Positions 51,434-59,396 of a stretch of 64,000 bases of DNA are shown piece by piece. A program made the position numbers and the translations under genes. The stretch is from Idiomarina aquatica (GTDB lineage Bacteria > Pseudomonadota > Gammaproteobacteria > Enterobacterales > Alteromonadaceae). The first letter of the stretch is position 1. Each line of letters begins with the position of its first letter. The notes under the pieces are model-generated. The model was not told where the DNA came from. It saw only the letters and a program-made list of their open reading frames with translations, and did no database searches. Location of the stretch: NCBI RefSeq assembly GCF_003987185.1, contig NZ_PIPS01000006.1:1-64000 (forward strand), given 5' to 3'.

Positions 51434-52156
51434 ATGTCATCCTTATTAAAAGCGCTGAAACAACAACAATCGCCGTTGGTAAACCGTGGTAGCGATTTGG
51501 ATCCATCACTTGTTGATGCGCCCGAGCGGGGTGGCAGGGCGACAGTGTGGTTGGTCGCCTTAGGCCTCGTGATCATTATGCTGTTGGCGTTTATTGGCTG
51601 GCAACTGCTGGCCGCTGATGACAAGGATAACAAGCAGCCGTCGCAATCCAATAGCGCCTTATCCGATTACCAACTGGGAGAAAGCTACGAGGTGAGCTCA
51701 GTGAGCTGGCCGGCACAGCAACCTGAAGAAAGCCCCCGAGTTGACGCCGAGCCGATTGTGGTAAGGCCGGAACCGGAATCACGAAACAACCAACGCGAGC
51801 CTCTGGATCTTAATCAGGTATCGCCGGAATTATTAGCGAAGTTTGAGCAGGCCGTACAGCAGAGTAGTGCCGGCAATGCTAACCAGGACGATAACCGTTC
51901 TTCCGTGGTGCCGCCGTTGGCGGAACTGAGCGACAGCTTTAAACAGCAAGTGGCACCGTTCAGCTATGACGGGCACATGTACCTATCCGATCCCGAGCAG
52001 CGATGGGTGGAGTTAAATCAACAACGCTATTACGTTGGCGAACGTTTTAACGGGCTGCGTATTGAACAGATTGAACCGCAACGGCTGGTGCTGTCGCGCG
52101 ATGGACAGGCTTTCAGTATTGACGCGCTCAGTGACTGGAACGGGCTTAAAGAATAG
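51434..52156 (+). CDS. gspB: type II secretion protein GspB/ExeB
   Basis: A 240-aa partner of GspA, 3 bases downstream of it with AGGAG before its ATG. It begins MSSLLKALKQQQSP as GspB proteins do, then has one transmembrane helix (~37-59, WLVALGLVIIMLLAFIGWQLL) and a long low-complexity periplasmic linker. The conserved C-terminal domain follows (VAPFSYDGHMYLSDPEQRWVELNQQRYYVGERFNGLRIEQIEPQRLVLSRDGQAFSIDAL, ~173-234). In Aeromonas ExeAB is needed to place the ExeD secretin. Confidence 0.9.
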   Translation: MSSLLKALKQQQSPLVNRGSDLDPSLVDAPERGGRATVWLVALGLVIIMLLAFIGWQLLAADDKDNKQPSQSNSALSDYQLGESYEVSSVSWPAQQPEESPRVDAEPIVVRPEPESRNNQREPLDLNQVSPELLAKFEQAVQQSSAGNANQDDNRSSVVPPLAELSDSFKQQVAPFSYDGHMYLSDPEQRWVELNQQRYYVGERFNGLRIEQIEPQRLVLSRDGQAFSIDALSDWNGLKE

Positions 52157-52200
52157 CTGATTGACATTAGCTCGGGAACTTCTTAATCTAACCGGATAAA

Positions 52201-52216
52201 TCAAACAACTGTTTGA
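52201..52216. promoter_or_regulatory. probable PsrA-type fatty-acid operator
   Basis: TCAAACAACTGTTTGA is a 16-base palindrome except for its central AC. It fits the PsrA pattern of CAAAC, four bases, GTTTG, known from Pseudomonas and Shewanella beta-oxidation genes. It lies 29 bases before the acyl-CoA dehydrogenase ATG, a position suited to repression released by long-chain fatty acids or their CoA esters. The regulator gene is not in the window. Confidence 0.6.
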
Positions 52217-52244
52217 AATAACCGTTTAGTTAAGAGGTTTCCCC

Positions 52245-54029
52245 ATGGCAGATTACCGAGCTCCACGTGATGATATGGACTTCGTCTTGCACGATGTCTT
52301 TAATGTAGCCGCTGACTGGCAGCAAGCAGCCGAGTTAGCAGAAATGATGGACGTGGATACCGCAACCGCAATCCTTGATGAAGCGGCAAAAGTGGCTGAA
52401 AACCTGGTCGCTCCGTTATCACGTCAGGCCGACGAGCAGGGCATCCGTTTTGATAATGGTGACGTAACGACGCCTGATGGTTTTAAAGAAAACTTTAAAC
52501 AACTCGCTGAAGGTGGCTGGGTCGGTGTCACTGCCAATCCGGAGTTTGGCGGTATGGGTTTACCCAAGGCATTGTCAGCTCAGTATGAGGAAATGCTCTG
52601 CAGTGCGGACATCGCGTTTTCGCTGTATCCGGGGCTTACCTCCGGTGCCATCATGACACTGGATTTGCATGCCAGCGAAGAACTAAAACAGCAGTACCTG
52701 CCGAAAATGGCAGCCGGCGAATGGACGGGCACAATGTGCCTGACCGAGCCACACGCCGGTACCGATCTGGGCATCATCAAATCAAAAGCCGTGCCGAATG
52801 ATGATGGTAGCTACGCCATCAGCGGCACCAAGATTTTTATTACTGGTGGCGAGCATGACCTGGCGGATAACATCGTTCATTTGGTGCTGGCGAAGCTACC
52901 GGATGCACCGGCCGGAACTAAAGGCATCTCGCTGTTTGTAGTGCCTAAAATTCTTCCCAATGAAGACGGTTCGCTGGGCGAACGTAATGCCCTGAGCTGC
53001 GGTTCGGTCGAGCACAAAATGGGGATTCACGCCTCCGCCACCTGCGTAATGAACTTCGACGGTGCTAAAGGTTGGCTGGTGGGAGAGCCTCACCGTGGCT
53101 TACCGGCGATGTTCACGATGATGAACTATGAACGTTTAGGGGTTGGCATTCAGGGGTTAGGTGCTGCCGAACGCTCTTATCAAAATGCGCTGGAATACGC
53201 CAAAGACCGTATTCAGGGACGCGGGGCAAAAGCCACCCGTAATGATGCAGCCGAGGCTGACTCGATCTTAGTCCACGGCGACGTCCGTCGTATGTTACTG
53301 ACCATGAAGGCGTTGACCGAGGGTGGCCGGGCATTTTCGACCTGGGTGGGACAACAACTGGATCGAGCCAAATACGCCTCTGATGCGAAGGTTCGTGAGA
53401 AGGCGGATGCGATGGTGGCGCTATTGACCCCGGTTGCAAAAGCGTTTCTGACCGATACCGGGCTGGAATCGACCATTCACGGGCAACAAGTGTTTGGCGG
53501 TCATGGCTATGTGCGAGAGTGGGGACAGGAGCAGTTAGTTCGTGATACCCGTATTGCGCAGATTTACGAAGGCACCAACGGCATTCAAGCGTTGGATCTG
53601 CTTGGACGTAAAGTCTGTGGGTCGCAGGGGCAACTGTTACAGCCGTTCATGGAAGAACTGAGTGGGTTTGTTGCAGAAATTGCGCAGCATAATCGTTGGA
53701 ATACGGAACGCGCACAATTGCAGCAAGCGATGGATGCATTGCAGGGTGTCAGCGCCGAGGTACTGCAAAAAGCCGGAACCGATGAAAACATCATCAGCAG
53801 TGTTGCCGTTGAGTATTTGCATTTAGTCGGGTATGTTTCTTACGCGTATCTGTGGCTACGGATGGCAGTCGTTGCCGAGCAACGACAAGCCGAAAAGCCG
53901 TATCTGGCCGCCAAGATAAAGACCGCCAAGTTTTATTTTGCCCGGATTTTACCACGCGTACATGCGCTGGTCGCATCCATTAAAGACGGAAGTGAGAGTT
54001 TATATCTGCATGACGACAACGAATTCTGA
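52245..54029 (+). CDS. acyl-CoA dehydrogenase with C-terminal extension (DmdC/FadE-like)
   Basis: An FAD enzyme that desaturates acyl-CoA thioesters in beta-oxidation or related pathways. The 594-aa protein starts MADYRAPRDDMDFVLHDVFN and has GGWVGVTANPEFGGMGLP, CLTEPHAGTDLGIIKSKAVPNDDGSYAISGTKIFITGGEHDL (FAD and substrate region), VEHKMGIHASATCVMNFDGA, MMNYERLGVGIQGLGAAERSYQNALEYAKDRIQGR and the catalytic Glu region QIYEGTNGIQALDLLGRKV. A C-terminal domain of about 130 residues follows, typical of the larger long-chain and methylmercaptopropionyl-CoA enzymes. A PsrA-like operator precedes it. The exact substrate is not evident. Confidence 0.9.
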   Translation: MADYRAPRDDMDFVLHDVFNVAADWQQAAELAEMMDVDTATAILDEAAKVAENLVAPLSRQADEQGIRFDNGDVTTPDGFKENFKQLAEGGWVGVTANPEFGGMGLPKALSAQYEEMLCSADIAFSLYPGLTSGAIMTLDLHASEELKQQYLPKMAAGEWTGTMCLTEPHAGTDLGIIKSKAVPNDDGSYAISGTKIFITGGEHDLADNIVHLVLAKLPDAPAGTKGISLFVVPKILPNEDGSLGERNALSCGSVEHKMGIHASATCVMNFDGAKGWLVGEPHRGLPAMFTMMNYERLGVGIQGLGAAERSYQNALEYAKDRIQGRGAKATRNDAAEADSILVHGDVRRMLLTMKALTEGGRAFSTWVGQQLDRAKYASDAKVREKADAMVALLTPVAKAFLTDTGLESTIHGQQVFGGHGYVREWGQEQLVRDTRIAQIYEGTNGIQALDLLGRKVCGSQGQLLQPFMEELSGFVAEIAQHNRWNTERAQLQQAMDALQGVSAEVLQKAGTDENIISSVAVEYLHLVGYVSYAYLWLRMAVVAEQRQAEKPYLAAKIKTAKFYFARILPRVHALVASIKDGSESLYLHDDNEF

Positions 54030-54435
54030 CCACGTTGAGTTTTATCGAGACAGTCGCCGTCCCCAGGGTTGGGGCGGCTTTTTTTTGGCCATTTGGATGG
54101 CAATCTATATTGGTGGGGTGGTGCCATTGTGGATTATTGCCATCGGCGCGCTGACCACAATGGCGCTGGTTGCGGCCATTATCATTCGCTTCAGACCGAA
54201 ACAGCTGGCAGCACGTTGGGCGGATAATCAATTGCTGGAAAAACGGTTTATTCTGCCGCCTAAGCACCATTCGTTACCGCAACCGCCGAAGCTGGTGCGT
54301 TACGAGGAGGACTTGTCGGCTTTGCAATTTACCGATCAGGGACGACTTTATGAGATCGCTGTAATACACGATCAGGAGCTCGAACAGCAATTACAGGGCA
54401 GCGACATCCCGGTGATTGATAGGCGTGACCGTTAG
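54010..54435 (+). CDS. uncharacterised small membrane protein
   Basis: From the ATG at 54010, overlapping the end of the dehydrogenase gene by 20 bases, this is a 141-aa protein; a longer frame from a TTG at 53938 lies fully inside that gene. It has two closely spaced hydrophobic helices (~19-60, GWGGFFLAIWMAIYIGGVVPLWIIAIGALTTMALVAAIIIRF). A soluble C-terminal part follows, rich in Pro, Gln and charged residues (LPPKHHSLPQPPKLVRYEEDLSAL). I recognise no family. Tight overlap with the upstream gene and its own terminator downstream support a real gene. Confidence 0.7.
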   Translation: MTTTNSDHVEFYRDSRRPQGWGGFFLAIWMAIYIGGVVPLWIIAIGALTTMALVAAIIIRFRPKQLAARWADNQLLEKRFILPPKHHSLPQPPKLVRYEEDLSALQFTDQGRLYEIAVIHDQELEQQLQGSDIPVIDRRDR

Positions 54436-54441
54436 GCACAA

Positions 54442-54469
54442 AAAAGCCGTGGCAGGGGCCCCGGCTTTT
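54442..54469. terminator. bidirectional terminator between the small membrane-protein gene and putA
   Basis: AAAAGCCG (54442-54449) pairs with CGGCTTTT (54462-54469), with a 12-base G/C-rich loop. The outer A and T runs make it usable from both strands, for the plus-strand dehydrogenase unit and the minus-strand putA gene. Confidence 0.8.
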
Positions 54470-54482
54470 GGCTTTATTGCGA

Positions 54483-57400
54483 TTAATCGTCCAGTGACAA
54501 CAAGGTTGCATTACCACCAACGGCAGTAATGTTGTCGGTGCGTGTTTTTTCGGTAATAAAGCGCGTAAGGTAGTGTGGACCACCGGCTTTAGGACCGGTA
54601 CCGGACATGCCACGGCCACCGAACGGTTGTACACCAACCACAGCGCCAATCTGGTTACGGTTGATGTAAACGTTACCGACATCGATTTTACTGGCAACAT
54701 CATGCGCAAAGGTTTCGTTACGGCTATGAATACCAAAGGTTAAGCCGAAACCGGTGCCGTTGATGCTGTCGATCACTTCGTCGATGTTATCCGTGCTGTA
54801 GCGAATGACGTGCAGGATAGGGCCGAAGTTTTCTTTCACCAGTTGGCTGATGCTGTCAATTTCGATGGCCGTTGGCGCAACAAAGGTTCCACCCATGGTG
54901 TAGTCCGGCATCGGTGCACGAGCAATCAGACGGCCAGCTTGCTGGATATCGGAAATGTGCTGTTCCAGGTTGGTTTTGGCAATACCATCGATCACCGGGC
55001 CGACATCGGTTTCGTGCAACAGCGGGTCACCAACGGTTAATTCTTCCATGGCGCCGCGCAGCAGATCGATGACGCGGTCGGCGATGTCTTCTTGCACGAA
55101 CAACACACGCAATGCCGAACAACGTTGACCGGCGCTCTGGAAGGCACTGGCAACAACGTCAGTGACAACTTGCTCAGGTAACGCGGTGGAATCCACCATC
55201 ATGGCATTTTGACCACCGGTTTCGGCCACTAATGGGACGATAGGACCGGTGCGGGCAGCCAACGCGCGGTTGATGGCTTGCGCGGTATAGGTTGAACCGG
55301 TAAAACAAACACCACCGATGTCTTCCTGTGAGGTCAGGAAGCTACCGACTTCAGCACCACTGCCGGGCATAAAGTGCAGGACGTTACCCGGAATGCCAGC
55401 TTCCAGTGCCAGTTGTACCGCGCGGTAGGCGATCAGGCCGGTTTGCTCGGCGGGCTTAGCGATAACGGAGTTACCGGTAACCAGTGCCGCGGCAACCTGA
55501 CCGACAAAAATCGCCAGCGGGAAGTTCCACGGACTGATACAAATAAAGGTTCCGCGGCCTTCAACAAACAGTTCGTTGTCTTCACCCGTTGGCCCCGGCA
55601 GTTTGATCGGATTGCCCATCAGCTTGCGCGCCTGATTGGCGTAATAGCGACAAAAATCAACGGCTTCACGCACTTCGTCGATACCGTCCTGCAGACCTTT
55701 ACCGGCCTCTAGCGAGCAAATCGCGATCAGCTCGTTGCGGTTTGCTTCCATCAGATCGGCAAATTTTTCCAGGCATTTGGCACGATCTTCGACCGCAACC
55801 TCACGCCAGGCGCGGTAGGCCTTATTCGCACTGGTCAGCGCCTTGTCTGCCAACTGTTTATCACCCCAGTAAATGCTGCCGATTTGTTTCGAGGTTTCCT
55901 GTGGGCTGGTGATACTAACATGGTGATCCGTTTCAATGGTTTTACCATCAACGATCGGGCCACCCTGCCATTGCTTGTCACGGTACTGCTGCACTGCAGC
56001 AATAAAATCATCTGCTTGTGAGTGAATATTCATATTCAATCCTAACGAATTTGTGCGATCCCCATAAATCTCAGTGGGAAGAGGAATTTTGCTGTTGGCG
56101 AACTTTTCGTAACCCGAGGCGGTAGCCATAGGGTGTTTAACCAGCTCCATCACCGGCGTGTCTGCATCCAGTAATTTGTGCACAAACGACGAGTTTGCGC
56201 CATTTTCCAGCAGGCGGCGAACCAGGTAGGGCAGTAGATCGCGGTGCGGACCGACAGGCGCATAAATGCGCACGACCAGTTTACTGTCCTGCTCCATCAA
56301 GGTGTCGTAAAGGTTATCGCCCATACCATGCAGGCGCTGGAACTCGATGCGTCGTTGTGCCGCCTCGTTCATGTGCTGAATCGAGACGATGGTTTGCGCG
56401 TTATGTGTGGCAAACTGCGGGTAGATGGCACCGTCGGTATCATCACTTAACAAGTACCGGGCGCAGGCCAAATACGAGATGTCACTGTGGGATTTGCGCG
56501 TAAACACCGGGTAGCCGGTTAAGCCATTTTCCTGGCTCCATTTGATCTCGTTATCCCAGTAAGCACCTTTAACCAGTCGCACCGGAATTTCATCACCGCA
56601 TTCTTTGGCTAACGCAGAAATCCAACATAACGTTGGCAACGCTCGTTTTGAGTAGGCCTGTACCACCAGACCAAAACGTGGCCAGCCTTTACACACGCCA
56701 CTGCGATAGACTTTTTCGAACAGTTCAAGAGACAGTTCATGGCGGTCGGCTTCTTCGGCGTCGATGGTGACACCTACGTCCGCCTCTTTCGCCAATTTAA
56801 CCAGTTCCGTCAAGGTGGTTGCCAGTTCGGTCAAAACCCGCTCGTGGTTTGCCGCCTCATAGCGAGGGTGCAGAGCCGACAATTTGATCGAAATGGTCGG
56901 CCGCGGCGCATCCGGGTTATTGAACTCTTCTTTGGTGATGGTTTTGATGGAGTTGACGTACTGTTGCTTATAGTACTCCGCGTCCTTCATCGTAAGCGCG
57001 GCTTCACCCAGCATGTCATAGGCATGGGTATAACCCTTGTCGCGGTTATCGCGACTTTCTTTCAGGGCTTCCTCAATGGTTCGGCCAAGCACGAACTGCT
57101 TACCCATGATCTGCATCGCCGCGTAGGTGGCTTTGCGAATCACCGGTTTACCTAACTTACGTACCAGTCGACGGAAAGCGCCCCGCGGGGTCTCCATGGC
57201 TTTACCCGTTGGATTGGTCACACTGTTGGTCAGGGCTAAAGCCCAGGTACCGGAATTGACCAGCCATGAGGCACTTTGGCCCATGTGCTTTTGCCAGTCA
57301 CCGCCGGATAATTTGTCCTGGATCAAGGCGTCAGCCGTGTAAGCGTCCGGAATACGGAGTAACGCTTCCGCTAGACACATCAGAATAATGCCTTCCTTGG

Positions 57401-57650
57401 TGTCCAGACTGTATTCTTGCAAAAACGCATCAACAACGCCGTTGGCTGCGTTCTCTCTGACTTGCTCAACTAATTTAGCTGCGCGTTCGGTTACTGCGCT
57501 AATCGTTTCGTCATCAGCAGGAACCAGCGGCAAGAGTTCACGCATATACGCGTCTTCATCGACAATATAGTTGTCGGTGATTGCCTGCTGTAAGGACCTT
57601 AGGTCCTCCGCCTGATGCTGTTTGGATAGCACCTCACTCGCTTTAAACAT
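54483..57650 (-). CDS. putA: bifunctional proline dehydrogenase / L-glutamate gamma-semialdehyde dehydrogenase
   Basis: PutA oxidises proline to glutamate in two steps, with FAD then NAD+. From the ATG at 57650 (AGGAG 5 bases upstream) it is 1055 aa. The proline dehydrogenase barrel (~80-470) has SIKLSALHPRYE, DAEEADRHELSLELFEKVY, RLVKGAYWDNEIKWSQ and RRLLENGANSSFVHKLLD. The dehydrogenase half (~540-1040) has ISPWNFPLAIFVGQVAAALVTGNSVIAKPAEQT, FTGSTYTAQAIN and the catalytic Cys 844 in SAGQRCSALRVL. The N-terminal ribbon-helix-helix DNA-binding domain of E. coli PutA is absent, so it does not self-repress. A longer frame to 57695 lacks support. Confidence 0.96.
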   Translation of the reverse strand: MFKASEVLSKQHQAEDLRSLQQAITDNYIVDEDAYMRELLPLVPADDETISAVTERAAKLVEQVRENAANGVVDAFLQEYSLDTKEGIILMCLAEALLRIPDAYTADALIQDKLSGGDWQKHMGQSASWLVNSGTWALALTNSVTNPTGKAMETPRGAFRRLVRKLGKPVIRKATYAAMQIMGKQFVLGRTIEEALKESRDNRDKGYTHAYDMLGEAALTMKDAEYYKQQYVNSIKTITKEEFNNPDAPRPTISIKLSALHPRYEAANHERVLTELATTLTELVKLAKEADVGVTIDAEEADRHELSLELFEKVYRSGVCKGWPRFGLVVQAYSKRALPTLCWISALAKECGDEIPVRLVKGAYWDNEIKWSQENGLTGYPVFTRKSHSDISYLACARYLLSDDTDGAIYPQFATHNAQTIVSIQHMNEAAQRRIEFQRLHGMGDNLYDTLMEQDSKLVVRIYAPVGPHRDLLPYLVRRLLENGANSSFVHKLLDADTPVMELVKHPMATASGYEKFANSKIPLPTEIYGDRTNSLGLNMNIHSQADDFIAAVQQYRDKQWQGGPIVDGKTIETDHHVSITSPQETSKQIGSIYWGDKQLADKALTSANKAYRAWREVAVEDRAKCLEKFADLMEANRNELIAICSLEAGKGLQDGIDEVREAVDFCRYYANQARKLMGNPIKLPGPTGEDNELFVEGRGTFICISPWNFPLAIFVGQVAAALVTGNSVIAKPAEQTGLIAYRAVQLALEAGIPGNVLHFMPGSGAEVGSFLTSQEDIGGVCFTGSTYTAQAINRALAARTGPIVPLVAETGGQNAMMVDSTALPEQVVTDVVASAFQSAGQRCSALRVLFVQEDIADRVIDLLRGAMEELTVGDPLLHETDVGPVIDGIAKTNLEQHISDIQQAGRLIARAPMPDYTMGGTFVAPTAIEIDSISQLVKENFGPILHVIRYSTDNIDEVIDSINGTGFGLTFGIHSRNETFAHDVASKIDVGNVYINRNQIGAVVGVQPFGGRGMSGTGPKAGGPHYLTRFITEKTRTDNITAVGGNATLLSLDD

Positions 57651-57877
57651 AGCATCTCCTGTAAAGCCAGGCCGAAGCTCGGCGTGCTTCCCCAACGCTG
57701 GGAATCGGGCGCAAGTATAAATGACTTTTTGCCCCGGTAAAGAGTTCTTTTTGCTCGCCCACGGTGCAACTTTTCACGAGGGCTGTCAAGCCAGTGTCAA
57801 CGTGCTTTATGTTGACCCGGACTGCGCAAGCCGATACCTTTAGCAGCACACCTTACAGCACTGGAATCCATAATTGT

Positions 57878-59389
57878 ATGTCGCAAAATACGTCGCAAGA
57901 GCTCGAGCTAAAACTGGTCATCGAACCCAGTCAGCGGGACAATGCGCTGACGGTTTGTCAGCAGCTGGCTGAAACCTTTGCTACTGCGGCTGACTATCAG
58001 CAGCTTGAACTCGAAAATGCCTACTTCGACACGAGCGACTTGCGTTTACGCCAGTTCGATATGGGATTACGTATCAGACGCTCAGGAGATCAACTTGAAC
58101 AAACCATCAAGCTGGCGGGAAGAGTACTCGGCGGGATGCATGAACGCCCGGAATACAATGTTCCGATAGCGGATATGGTGCCGGATCTGACGTTATTTGA
58201 TGAAGACATTTGGCCCGACGATTTTCCGGTTTATGACGTCCAACGCGATCTGCAGCAATTGTTTGTGACCGATTTTAAACGCCATCGCTGGTTGCTGAAA
58301 AGCGGTGATGGGGTCATCGAAATGGTGCTGGATCTGGGTCAGGTGCTGGCGCAGGAGTCCTCTGAGCGCATTGCCGAAATTGAATTGGAGTTGCAAGGTG
58401 GCGACATCAATGATGTTTATCGCCTGGGCCAGCAGTTGGTAGAGCAGCTCAACGCGCGCATGGGGTCACTCAGCAAAGCCGCGCGCGGTTATCTGTTGGC
58501 GGGCCGCAGCGTGCTTGAACCTTTTGTACAAACCCACTTTGTCAGCACCAAAGCCGAACACAGTCTCGGCGAAGCGCTTTACCGGGCGTTGGAATATGGC
58601 TTAAAACATTGGCAGCATAATGAATCCTGTCTCGAACGGCATGCCAACGTGCGTGCGGCACAGGGAATGGCTGACGGCATTTACTTATGCAAATCAGTAC
58701 TGGAGTTGCTGGCAAACCAAGGCATCGAATGTACCGGGTTGGTCGATCGCATCAGCACCATGTTGTCCCATTTCGGTTGGCTGAAGCGATTTGAAGGACT
58801 GGCTGAATTGACCGCCGAAGACGGCGCTTACCATCGTGCGCTGAAGCGCTACAACAGTCTTTATGAAGCGTTACAGGATAGCCAGCAGCAGGTGGTTCAG
58901 TTAACTCAATTACTGGAGCTGGTGCGCTCGTCGGACTACCAATTGCTGTTGCTGGATTTATCACGGTTAATGATTGAACGTCAGCAAACCGACGACATGC
59001 AACAACCCTGTGAACAATGGGCGACGGCACTGTTACGAGATGACTGGCGCGACGTGCAACAGGAGTTTGAGCAGGTGGAGGACATGAGTGAAGAACGCTA
59101 CCTGAAGCTGTTGCCAAAGTTACAGCACAGTCTGATGCTCGGTATTTGTTTTGGGCAACTGTTCGACGCCAATCTCCGGGACAGTTTCCGCGCCCCGTGG
59201 CAGGATTTGGCGCGGGGTATCCGTGAAATTACCGCGTTGCATATTTTGCACGAAACGGTAAAAAACAGTGATGATTTCAATGACGAAAAGCTGATTGATT
59301 GGCAGCGTATGCAGCGTGAATCCTTGTTAACGGCGTTGGAGTATTCACGTAAAGCCGCGTTGAAACGGGAGCCATACTGGCAGTTGTAA
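57878..59389 (+). CDS. ygiF: inorganic triphosphatase / CYTH-CHAD protein YgiF
   Basis: YgiF-type CYTH enzymes hydrolyse inorganic triphosphate in a tunnel-shaped active site. From the ATG at 57878 the protein is 503 aa and begins with the diagnostic ExExK motif (ELELKL, residues 8-13). YFDTSDLRLRQFDMGLRIRRSGDQLEQTIKLAG (~47-80), IAEIELELQGGDINDVYRLGQQL and an alpha-helical CHAD-like C-terminal half follow. It is longer than E. coli YgiF (about 430 aa). The ORF can be read back to 57764 but that part has no family match. glnE follows after 7 bases, the same order as in E. coli. Confidence 0.92.
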   Translation: MSQNTSQELELKLVIEPSQRDNALTVCQQLAETFATAADYQQLELENAYFDTSDLRLRQFDMGLRIRRSGDQLEQTIKLAGRVLGGMHERPEYNVPIADMVPDLTLFDEDIWPDDFPVYDVQRDLQQLFVTDFKRHRWLLKSGDGVIEMVLDLGQVLAQESSERIAEIELELQGGDINDVYRLGQQLVEQLNARMGSLSKAARGYLLAGRSVLEPFVQTHFVSTKAEHSLGEALYRALEYGLKHWQHNESCLERHANVRAAQGMADGIYLCKSVLELLANQGIECTGLVDRISTMLSHFGWLKRFEGLAELTAEDGAYHRALKRYNSLYEALQDSQQQVVQLTQLLELVRSSDYQLLLLDLSRLMIERQQTDDMQQPCEQWATALLRDDWRDVQQEFEQVEDMSEERYLKLLPKLQHSLMLGICFGQLFDANLRDSFRAPWQDLARGIREITALHILHETVKNSDDFNDEKLIDWQRMQRESLLTALEYSRKAALKREPYWQL

Positions 59390-59396
59390 GGACGTT

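Noticed and set aside
53938-54009. Longer TTG start for the small membrane protein
   Set aside because: It would lie entirely within the dehydrogenase gene; the ATG at 54010 fits the membrane-protein topology.
57764-57877. Longer start for ygiF
   Set aside because: The added 38 residues are not conserved, and the ExExK motif must lie near the N terminus as it does from 57878.
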